Notes under the pieces: model-generated
Told to the model about the DNA's origin: nothing
The model's input: only the letters and a program-made list of their open reading frames with translations
The model's database searches: none
In this document: positions 1-8,400 of the stretch, piece after piece
Layout of the letters: each line of letters begins with the position of its first letter
Position numbering within the stretch: the stretch's first letter is position 1
Origin: Thermoplasmata archaeon
GTDB lineage: Archaea > Thermoplasmatota > Thermoplasmata > Lutacidiplasmatales > UBA184
DNA length: 64,000 nucleotides
Reading direction: 5' to 3'
Assembly: GCA_021816865.1 (NCBI GenBank)
Contig: JAKAWX010000002.1
Coordinates: forward strand, 228,039-292,038
Program-made: the position numbers and the translations under genes

Positions 1-267
1 GCTCGACCCGGCTCTCGCGGGCAGACCGTTCAGGCTCTCGACGTCGAAGTCGGTGGCGACGACCTCTCCGCCGAGCTCGGTGAGGGCGCTGAGGAGCCGC
101 CCGAAGCCCGTGCCCAGCTCGAGGATCCGTCGTCGGTCCGCCGAGCCCAGCTGGCGCGAGACGATCGCCCGCTCCACTTCGGTGACCCTTTCCCGACCCC
201 GCCACAGCGCCGCGAAGTCGAACCGCGCGTAATCGCTGACGGACTCGTGCGCGTCGCCGTTCGTCAT
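1..267 (-). CDS. SAM-dependent methyltransferase, N-terminal part (truncated by window edge)
   Basis: Reverse-strand reading from ATG at 267 gives MTNGDAHESVSDYARFDFAALWRGRERVTEVERAIVSRQLGSADRRRILELGTGFGRLLSALTELGGEVVATDFDVESL. Contains the class I MTase SAM motif (LELGTGFGRLL) and an acidic residue after strand 2. Start overlaps the upstream gene stop by ATGA. Confidence 0.75.
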   Translation of the reverse strand, partial: MTNGDAHESVSDYARFDFAALWRGRERVTEVERAIVSRQLGSADRRRILELGTGFGRLLSALTELGGEVVATDFDVESLNGLPARAGSS

Positions 268-2300
268 CGGGCGGACGGGAGGGCCGACGGATACGTTACT
301 CCCGTCGATGCCTCCGACGGCTCGTGCCCTTCCACGTACTGGGAACGGAGAGCCTCGAATCGACGGGAAACGAAGGCGACTCGTCCGAATCGCGTCACCG
401 TCCGGAAGGCCCCGGTCTCGTTGGAACGATTCCGCGCGTTCCTCCAGAGACCGGCCAATTGAAGGTACGTCGCGAGGAGAGGGTAGGCGACCGCGTCCGC
501 GACCCGGAGCGCGATCGGCGCGGGGAGGGAATCGGGGTCGTCGGAAGGTCGAGCGCGGACCGCATACAATCGCGGGATCTCGGTGGCCATCCACGGGCAG
601 CGGGCGAGGAGTCCCTGATAGTAGGCCGCTCCCAGGATAGGCTTCGCCGAGAGCGCGTCGCGGGCCGTCAGGAAGTCTCGGCGTTCGGTCAGGGCCTCGG
701 CGGCCGTCGAGTCCTCGATCGTGTAATTGAAGCACGCGACCGGCCCGAACCCGCGGCCCCGACGCCACCGCTCGATCCGCAGGGCGAGGTACGTGTAGCC
801 CAGGAACCACCAAAGCGCCCCCTTTCGAACGACCACGAACAGGTCCAGGTCGTCCTCCGGCTGCGGTTCGCCGTAGGCGACCGAGCCGGTGACGGAGACG
901 CAGCGAACCCAATTTCGGGTCGGTCGAAGCGGTCCGTTGAACAGCTCGAGCGCGTGGCGAAGGGATGCCTCTCCTCGGGTCCGCCGCTCGTCCTGCCCGA
1001 CCGTGGTCGCGCGTGGGGCAAGGACCAGGTCACCGTCCACTCGCGCGAGGCTGGGATGCCCTTCCAGCCAGCCCCGAGTGTCCCCCGGCGTAAAGGGCCC
1101 GTCGGGAGGGAGGAGGGAGATGAGGTCCGGCAGCGCTATGCCCGTCCCGAATCGCGCCGCCACGTCCACTAAGGTCGCTACCCGCAGCTCGAGAGGCGGG
1201 GCGGTCAGTCCCCTCGCGTTGTGCGAGAGTCGAGCGCGCGAGAGCGAGTGAGGGGCGGTTCGCCGAGCCGGGGGTCGAATCCGCTGCCACCGGACGTGGT
1301 CCTTCGGTGGGGGCAGTCGGTCCCAGATGGAGAGGGTGGCCGCCGCGAGCTCGAGGGCCGTCAGCGCCACGAACCGTCGCCAGCCCCGGGTCTGACGGCG
1401 CGCCGATCGCTGGACCACCTTCGCCACCGCACCCGGTGTAGACCGCGCGTGTCCCACGAGGGTACTCGGCCGTCGACCGAGGGCCGCGGTGACCTGGGAG
1501 TTTCCGACGTGGATCCGTCGGCGCTGGTGGAGATGGTCCGTGAGTCGCGTCGGGATCGCGATCTGTACGCGGGCCCCGGGCGCGTAGAGTCGTCGCCCTC
1601 CGTGCTGCGCCAGCCAGACCCCGAAGTACGAGCCGTCGTTGACGATCCCCTCCGGAAGCGGGGGGTGAGGGTCGAGGCTGATGAGGAGAAGCTCGTCGGA
1701 GAGGTGGGCTCCTCCGCCTTCCGACGCGAGGTGGAGATGGAACTCGTGATGCAGGTCCCACATCAGTCGCAGCAGCGGGGCCATGCGACCCGGGGCGTCG
1801 GGGGGCACGACGGGGCGGGCCATGACGGCGTAGGGAGGGGAGTGCCCTCGTGCGCGCCGAAGGAGTTCGGCGACGGCTCCCGGCGCCGCCTCGGCGTCCG
1901 AGTTCAGGAGCACCACCGCGTCGCCCCGGGCGCGGTGGAAGATCTCGCGAAGGGCCCGCGCCTTTCCGGTCCGCTCCGGCTCCACGACGACCATGACCCT
2001 CGGGTCGCGGGCGGCCACGCTCCGGGCGATGTCGACCGTTCGGTCCGTGCAGCCGCTCGCGACGACCCAGATCTGCCCCCAGCGGACCCCGTCCGGAAGG
2101 TCTTGGGCCAGGAGCGACTCCAGGGCCCGCTGGATGTGGGTCTCTTCGTTGTGAGCTACGACGCCCCCCGCGAGCTCGAGACGAGCCTCCGTACGCCCAT
2201 CGCCCGCCCGCCGGGTCGCGCCTCCCACGTCGACGACTCCTGGGCCCTCGCTCAATCTATCCCTCCCGTGCCACACGACTCCCGAAGACCCATGGCCCAT
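264..2300 (-). CDS. Glycosyltransferase family 2 domain fused to a C-terminal Pol-beta-type nucleotidyltransferase-like domain
   Basis: N-term VVAHNEETHIQRALESLLAQ..VWVVASGCTDRTVDIA..RTGKARAL..VVLLNSDAEAAPGA is GT2-like. C-term SVTGSVAYGEPQPEDDLDLFVVV matches the GS-x(n)-D-x-D nucleotidyltransferase motif. True start may be internal. Confidence 0.75.
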   Translation of the reverse strand: MGHGSSGVVWHGRDRLSEGPGVVDVGGATRRAGDGRTEARLELAGGVVAHNEETHIQRALESLLAQDLPDGVRWGQIWVVASGCTDRTVDIARSVAARDPRVMVVVEPERTGKARALREIFHRARGDAVVLLNSDAEAAPGAVAELLRRARGHSPPYAVMARPVVPPDAPGRMAPLLRLMWDLHHEFHLHLASEGGGAHLSDELLLISLDPHPPLPEGIVNDGSYFGVWLAQHGGRRLYAPGARVQIAIPTRLTDHLHQRRRIHVGNSQVTAALGRRPSTLVGHARSTPGAVAKVVQRSARRQTRGWRRFVALTALELAAATLSIWDRLPPPKDHVRWQRIRPPARRTAPHSLSRARLSHNARGLTAPPLELRVATLVDVAARFGTGIALPDLISLLPPDGPFTPGDTRGWLEGHPSLARVDGDLVLAPRATTVGQDERRTRGEASLRHALELFNGPLRPTRNWVRCVSVTGSVAYGEPQPEDDLDLFVVVRKGALWWFLGYTYLALRIERWRRGRGFGPVACFNYTIEDSTAAEALTERRDFLTARDALSAKPILGAAYYQGLLARCPWMATEIPRLYAVRARPSDDPDSLPAPIALRVADAVAYPLLATYLQLAGLWRNARNRSNETGAFRTVTRFGRVAFVSRRFEALRSQYVEGHEPSEASTGVTYPSALPSAR

Positions 2301-2306
2301 CGGGCC

Positions 2307-2945
2307 TCACTTGGGCGAGCGCCGCGAACGTCGCCAGATAGCGAGGCCAGAACCGACTCCGACCACGACCACCACGGCGCCGAGGACGATGAGCACGGTC
2401 GGTGTAAGGAGAGTCGATGATCCGCCCGACGGAGCGGCGACCGACGAGACCAGAGTCCCGTGCATCCCGGACTGGAAATGCCCGGGGATCTCGCAGACGA
2501 ACTCATACGTTCCGACGGACGGCGCCGTGAAGTTCGCGTACGCTCGGGCCCCCGGGGTTCCCGGCAAGCTGAGGTTCACGAGGGGCGGGTGGGCATCAAA
2601 GAACGCGAAGAGCTGGGCGGGCGTGTCGTTCGCGGGGATCGTGAAGTTCGCGACGGGCGACAGGACGAACGTGTGGGGGATTGACGCCTCCTGGATCACG
2701 ACGAGTTGAACGAGGGCACCCGGGACGACATCCAGCACGTCAGGCACGAATGCGAGCGACGAGGTCGCCTGCACGCTGATGTCGCTCGTGGTCGCCGGCG
2801 CAAGCTCCTGGGGACCACTCGGGGTCGTGGGAGCCAATCCCGAGGCAAGCGCGAGTGCGACCAAGCCAACGATTACCCCGACGATCAGCGGGGTCCGTAG
2901 GAGTCCCGCCGATCCCGGGCCGATCCGACCGCTCGAGTCGGTCAC
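2307..2945 (-). CDS. Membrane-anchored cupredoxin (plastocyanin-like blue copper protein)
   Basis: N-terminal hydrophobic segment. SIPHTFVLS ... YEFVCEIPGHFQSGMHG gives the His-Cys-His-Met type I copper ligand pattern. C-terminal TM plus RRSRRS tail. Confidence 0.85.
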   Translation of the reverse strand: MTDSSGRIGPGSAGLLRTPLIVGVIVGLVALALASGLAPTTPSGPQELAPATTSDISVQATSSLAFVPDVLDVVPGALVQLVVIQEASIPHTFVLSPVANFTIPANDTPAQLFAFFDAHPPLVNLSLPGTPGARAYANFTAPSVGTYEFVCEIPGHFQSGMHGTLVSSVAAPSGGSSTLLTPTVLIVLGAVVVVVGVGSGLAIWRRSRRSPK

Positions 2946-3165
2946 GGGACCTCCCTTGGGGCCGAGTCCGTCACCGGGCCGCGTCGCGGTCGGAGGCCGC
3001 CGCGCAAGGTGTCGAAGGCCCTCCGAAGGATGATCGTCTCGTGGGGGCGGGAAGCGTGGGCGGGAGGAGGCCCGGAGGGTGAACCCGAACGGGATCTCCG
3101 CTCTCGCTCGTCCACGGCAATCGCACGATCGTCGGCCTGCCTCTTCTCCCTCGTTCCCCCGTCGT

Positions 3166-4158
3166 TCACGGTTGCTCCTCCACGAAGGTGAGGTCGGAGG
3201 GTCTCCGGCGCACTCGGCGCGCCGTCAGAGCGAGCGCGGCCACTGCGACCGATCCCGCTCCGCCCACGGCCGCGTAGTCGTAGGGCGGAAGTCCCGCGAG
3301 GGTCTTGGGCACGGGAAGTGAGATGACCGACAGGTACGAGAGCGACCGGAACTCTCCGGCGACGGCGCTGACCCACACGCCGACCGAGGCGTAGGCGCCC
3401 TGCCCCGCGATCTGGACCTCGGGGGTAACGGGAACCAGCGCGGTCCCGTTTCCGGGGAGGCTGACGTTGGCCGACCGACCGAGGTCCACGAACTCCCGCG
3501 GTTCCCCAGTTTGGACCTCGACGCTCGTCACCGAAAAGCTCGTGGGCGAAGGGGCGGTGAGACGTTCCAGCGCGGTGAACGTTGGCCAAAGGGAGACACC
3601 AAGGGCGAGTCGGTCGCCGGCTCCCTGCCACGTCCAGTCCGTGATGGTGACCTCCTGAGTGACGGTACCGAGGTCGACGCCAGGGGAATCCGCGTAGGCG
3701 GGAAGGAGGTAGTCCACTCGCAGACCGACCGAGCCGAGGACCCGAGCGGGATGGACGGGGGAGACGATCGCCACGTAAGCGGCGTAGGCCATGTCGAACC
3801 GATCCGGGCTGCTGAGGTTCGTCGAGTTCCATGTCGCCGAAGAGAGGGCCGCCACCGCGGTGAGGTTGCCAGACGCGGTGACCTCGTCGAGAGACGTGAG
3901 GGTCGTCGAGAGACCCGCGCCGGCGAGGCTCATCGCCGACACGGCGACCGTCGGGGCACCGGGGACGAAGATGCACTGGGTCACTCCGTTGCTCCAGGCG
4001 AGCGTGGTCGAGGACCAGTCCGCCCCCAGCGAGGATCCCGACCCGAACGGCGCGAGCGTGACCGCGAGGACAAGCGCGGTCGCGGCGATCCCGAAGAACG
4101 CCCGGAAGTCCCACCGACCTCTGCGGGGACTTCCGTAGGGCGATCGTCGGTCGGCCAC
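3166..4158 (-). CDS. Exported C-terminally anchored protein, cassette A (paralogue of 10698..11687)
   Basis: ORF 3166..4299 with start moved to GTG 4158, because the upstream part reads through a conserved promoter-like element. Signal-like hydrophobic N-terminus, Asn/Thr/Ser-rich ectodomain, C-terminal TM + RRVRRR. Shares ITDWTWQGAGDRLALGVSL / VTGWPWQSASDSLGVEVL and FRSLSYLSVISLPVP / YRSLGYDPWLTLAVGSP with the B copy. Confidence 0.65.
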   Translation of the reverse strand: MADRRSPYGSPRRGRWDFRAFFGIAATALVLAVTLAPFGSGSSLGADWSSTTLAWSNGVTQCIFVPGAPTVAVSAMSLAGAGLSTTLTSLDEVTASGNLTAVAALSSATWNSTNLSSPDRFDMAYAAYVAIVSPVHPARVLGSVGLRVDYLLPAYADSPGVDLGTVTQEVTITDWTWQGAGDRLALGVSLWPTFTALERLTAPSPTSFSVTSVEVQTGEPREFVDLGRSANVSLPGNGTALVPVTPEVQIAGQGAYASVGVWVSAVAGEFRSLSYLSVISLPVPKTLAGLPPYDYAAVGGAGSVAVAALALTARRVRRRPSDLTFVEEQP

Positions 4159-4190
4159 CGGAAGAGAGCAGGGCGTTCCCCTTGTACCTT

Positions 4191-4227
4191 CTTTTGGTCC
4201 AAGACCGTAAGCGGTTGGTCCGAACCC
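4191..4227 (-). promoter_or_regulatory. Conserved direct-repeat promoter/operator-like element, copy A
   Basis: CTTTTGGTCCAAGACCGTAAGCGGTTGGTCCGAACCC on + strand. TTGG at 4194 and 4215 (21 bp apart). AAAA end lies 33 nt from GTG 4158. Confidence 0.7.
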
Positions 4228-4234
4228 GACGGCG

Positions 4235-4762
4235 CTACGGACGAAAGAGCTCCGACCACGTCTCGAGGGTACGCTCGATCCACTCGTCGGCGAACCCACG
4301 ACGGAAGGCGACGAGCGTCCGGAGGACTCGTTCGCGGTCGGTGAGCTCGAAGGTGCGCAGCCGGCCGGCGCGTCCCGTCCGCACGACCCCTATCTCCGCT
4401 AGGCGACGGAGATGGACGGAGAGGCGGCCCTCGCTCAGTCCGGTACGCGTCTCGAGGTCCGGGACGGTCGACCCCGGCGCTTCGAGCAGGGCGATCAGAA
4501 GTCGGCGCGCGGAACGGGAGCGGGTGAGCTTGAGCAGGCTTCGGTCCGCGAGAGGAACCGTCGCGACGAAGTAATGGTCCTGATATCCCGAACGTTCTCG
4601 ATGGAGCAGTCCGGACGTCGTCAGACGATCGAGGTGGTACACCGTTTCGCCCCAACCGGTCCCGGCACGACGCTGGGCTTCGCGGGCCCCGGTGCCCGGG
4701 GCCGTCCGCACCGCCTCATAGAGCCGACGCCGCGTTTCGAGAGCGAGGGGGTCTTCCTCCAT
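4235..4762 (-). CDS. Tandem winged-helix (ArsR-like) transcriptional regulator, cassette A
   Basis: Two HTH segments: AREAQRRAGTGWGETVYHLDRLTTSGLLHRE and TVPDLETRTGLSEGRLSVHLRRLAEIGVV. Clear homologue of 11779..12303. Confidence 0.8.
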   Translation of the reverse strand: MEEDPLALETRRRLYEAVRTAPGTGAREAQRRAGTGWGETVYHLDRLTTSGLLHRERSGYQDHYFVATVPLADRSLLKLTRSRSARRLLIALLEAPGSTVPDLETRTGLSEGRLSVHLRRLAEIGVVRTGRAGRLRTFELTDRERVLRTLVAFRRGFADEWIERTLETWSELFRP

Positions 4763-4765
4763 CGC

Positions 4766-5044
4766 TCAGACGTGACGGGGCCAGAGGGTGGCCGCCAGGC
4801 CGAGGAAGACCGCGACCAATACGATCGACAGGACGGGCAGCTGGACTTCGGTGTACGGAGGAGGGTTCCCCGGAAGCTGACCCCACGTCCAGAGGCCTCC
4901 CAGGGTCGCGAGAGCGAGGTTCCCTCCCGCCACGAGGGCGAAACGGCCGTCCCGCGAGCGGGCCCACGCGGCGAGCGGTACCGCCGCGTTCAGGAGTGCC
5001 ACCCCGGTCAGCAGGACCGCCACGAAGAGCTCGAGGAGGCTCAC
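4766..5044 (-). CDS. Small three-TM membrane protein, cassette A
   Basis: ORF 4766..5158 with start moved to GTG 5044 (VSLLELFVAVLLTG...). TTTAA box at about 5067-5071 on the upstream side. Three hydrophobic segments. Paralogue of 12305..12595. Confidence 0.6.
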   Translation of the reverse strand: MSLLELFVAVLLTGVALLNAAVPLAAWARSRDGRFALVAGGNLALATLGGLWTWGQLPGNPPPYTEVQLPVLSIVLVAVFLGLAATLWPRHV

Positions 5045-5451
5045 GGGCCTCGGGAAGGCCCCACGGTTTAAGGAGTTGATTCGCGGCCGAACTCGCCGGC
5101 CGGGCGACCCGGTACGCTCGTGAGGGGCCGAACCCATTTGGCGCCCCGTGCTCCGCATCGCGGGCTAGGAAGCCTCTCCTGACCGAGTCCGGGGGTCGAA
5201 GGCAGAATGTCAAGGTCGGATCCCGAGGACCCTGGGAGTGCGACCTACGCCTTGGGAGACCGGCGGGTCCTCGAGCGACCCGGCTCCGCCGTCCGTGAGG
5301 CGTACCACCGGGGGTCGAGGGCGGGCGGTGTTCGGTCGCCTCTCGGTTCCGAGGGTCGCCGATCCGTGGCCACTCTCCGCGGCGGCACTGGACCGGCGTT
5401 TCCTGAGCCGCACCAAGGTTTGTATAGTCGAACAAGCCACGAAAGACCGAC

Positions 5452-8400
5452 ATGGCCGCGTTGCCGTCCGTACGAAAAGCAGTCTATGCGTTGCCGATCG
5501 TTGTCGTAATCGCCGCGTTGATGGTGCTCCCCGCCGGAGCGTTCGCCGGCGCCACGTCCGTCACGGGGACATCCCTGACGAGCGCGAGCGGGTCGGGCGC
5601 TCACGCGGCGGCCCTAGGCTCGACCCCCTGGGGCGGGAACTTCGCCGCTTTGAAGGGTTCGTTCCCCACCGTGCCGACCTCGACTCCTTTCTCCCCGGGA
5701 CATTATTCTCCTGCCTCTCCCAGCGTATCTCCCCCGTCGACCGCGGGGTTCTCGGCGAGCTCGACCGTCGCCAGCGTCCTGGGTTCGATCTCCTCGGGCC
5801 GAGTGCCGTCCTACGCGGCGTACCTTCCGAACTACAACCTCCTCGCCCACCCGGCGTCGAACGCTGGCCAGCTCATCAGTCCGTTCTACACGGCCTCTCC
5901 CGCCCCGATGGGTGTGGGGGACCTCGGAATCGGTTCGAGCGGACCCTACCAGTACTGGACTCCGTCCTTTGACGGCCAATTCACGCTCAACAGCTACAAC
6001 GCGACCGCCGGTCAGCTCTACGAAGACACCGGTGGGTACTACTGGAACGGCCTCCCCGCCAACCAAGCCTCGAGCCCGTACCAGTCCGGCGTCCAGCTCA
6101 ACACCGTGACGACCAACGTCTCGATTCCCGGCTCGACCACGGCGGCGTTCTGGACCCAGAACGTCATCGACTTCTCGGGCAACCAGCTCCAGTTCATCGA
6201 CAACGTCTGGAACTTCTCCGGGGCCTCGCTGAACCCGGGGACCCTCTACTCCTTCAACGGAACGTTCGTCCCGGGCCAGTTCTACTACGACCTCGGGCCC
6301 ACGATGCCCCTCGCGTTCCCGGTCACGATCGCGCTCTACAACAACGTCTCGAACAACCCGAACGGCCGCAGCCAGGTGACGTTCGGCTACCGGGTCACGG
6401 AACCGGGCCACGTCTTCGCGGGCATCTACGACACGGTGGTCTTCAATTCCATCGCTCCCCCGCTGCCCGCGGACTTCCTGGTGAACGGCAACACGGCGAC
6501 GCCGATCGGCGCGCTCTACGACTCCGAGCTCGTCTTTACCGGACCGGGCGCGGGCTCGAACGCCGTCATCAACTCGGTGAACGGCAGCCTGAGCCTGATG
6601 CGCCAGGTCGGCCCGGCCTACTCGGGAGTCCCGGCCGCATTCGACTATGGCGGCGACACCGGCGAGACGGCGGTCGGAGTGGCCAGCACGTGGTTCGGTA
6701 CGACCGAGAACGTCACGACCGGTCCCTCGCTGCTCTACGGGCTCTGGAACACCCTTCAGACCGGCAGCGGGAGCATCCACTTCACGGCGCACGTGACGCC
6801 GAGTTACGGTTTCGTGTTCGTCGGGCCTGCGCTCGCCCAGTCGTACAATTTCAGCTGGGCGCCGACAGACCTCTCGGGGACCGTTAGCATTTACCTCCCG
6901 CCCGTGCTCTTCGGCTACAACTTCACCGTGTTCGCCGACGGCTACCATCAGTTCGCCGGCACGCCGTTCTCCGCATCGACCACCGATACGGTCGCGATGA
7001 CCGCCGCTCCGGCGGTCCTCGACGCACCCCTCTACATGGGGTCGGCGGCCCAGGCGTCCGCGTTGGCCGCCGCGGTCGGCGGCAGCGCGAGCGCCCCGTA
7101 CACCTTCAAGAATCTCGAGGTGCGGGTGAACCTCACGTTCAATCGGTTGAACGACTGGGGTTTCCCGACCTTCAGCCTCGTGCAGGCGACCGGGTTCTCG
7201 GCCGCGGTCGACGTCAACAACGTCTACGTCGGACCCAACTGGTACGGGATCACCCAGTGGTTCCAGTCGCCGTTCGGGTACACCGGCAACATCCCGTATC
7301 TGGGTCAGCAGTACGTGGTCTACGACGGGACGAATGACGTCTTCTCGAACCTCGACCTCTTCGGCGTCCAGATTCCGGCCGGGGTGATGCAGGGCGGGGC
7401 GATCTCGCTCTGGAACGATGTCGGTGCGAGCGTCACCGACGTCAGCTCCGGCTACGGCTCCTTCGGCGTCTGGGCTGCCGCATCGCCGGGCACGACCGTG
7501 ACGAACTCGATCTCGGGCCTCGGCGCGGCGGTGTTCAGCGTGATCGCGTCCTCGGGTGCGGTGGGGACCAACCTGAGCGCCGAGTTCGGCGCGGCGGACG
7601 TCTTTGACGAGGGCGGCTCCGGGGGGACGTTTACCACCCTGGACGCCTCCTCTGGCTCGGTCGGCTTCCAGAGCTTCTGGGCGAACGCCACCACGCTGGA
7701 CGGGGTCTCGGCCGTTGCCGGTTCTGAGGCGGTCTACGCGACCGGCGGGATCGGTCTCACGGTGACGACGGTCAGCGCGAGCGGCGCCGCAGGAGTCGTC
7801 GGGTACGGCGTCACGACGAGCTTGGTGAGCGGCGTGACCGCCACGAACGCGAGCCCCGTCGCCGTCGGCTTCCTCGGGGGCTCAGGCGCGTCGGTCTCGA
7901 ACGTGCGGGTGAACGGCAGCACGGGCGTCATTTTCGAGAGCTTCCTGTCGGGTACGCTCACGGGCCTCACCGCCGAGAACTCAAGCTCCGGTGTGGCGAT
8001 GCTCGGTTCCGAATGGGTCAACGTCTCGAGCGTCAACGCGACCACGGGCAGTCAAGCGGCGCTCGTCGACACCTCCTCGTTCGTCTCCCTTTCGGGAATC
8101 TCGGCCGGCCCCGCGAGCGGTGGCTCGACCATCGTGGCGTCGACGAGCGTGAACGTTACGGGGGTCACGGTCTCGGGCGAAGACGTCGGAACCGCCATCC
8201 AGAGCTCCCAAGAGGTTACCGTGCGCGGGACTTCGGCCTCGGACAGCTCGGTCGGGGTCTTCGCCCTCGGTTCGTCCTGGGTCACCGTCGACCAGACCAC
8301 GGTCTCGGGCCAGTCGCTCGCGGTCGGACTCAACCAGGACACCGACGCGAGCGTGAACGGGGTCACGGCGACCAACGCGACCCTCTCCGGGCCCTGGGCG

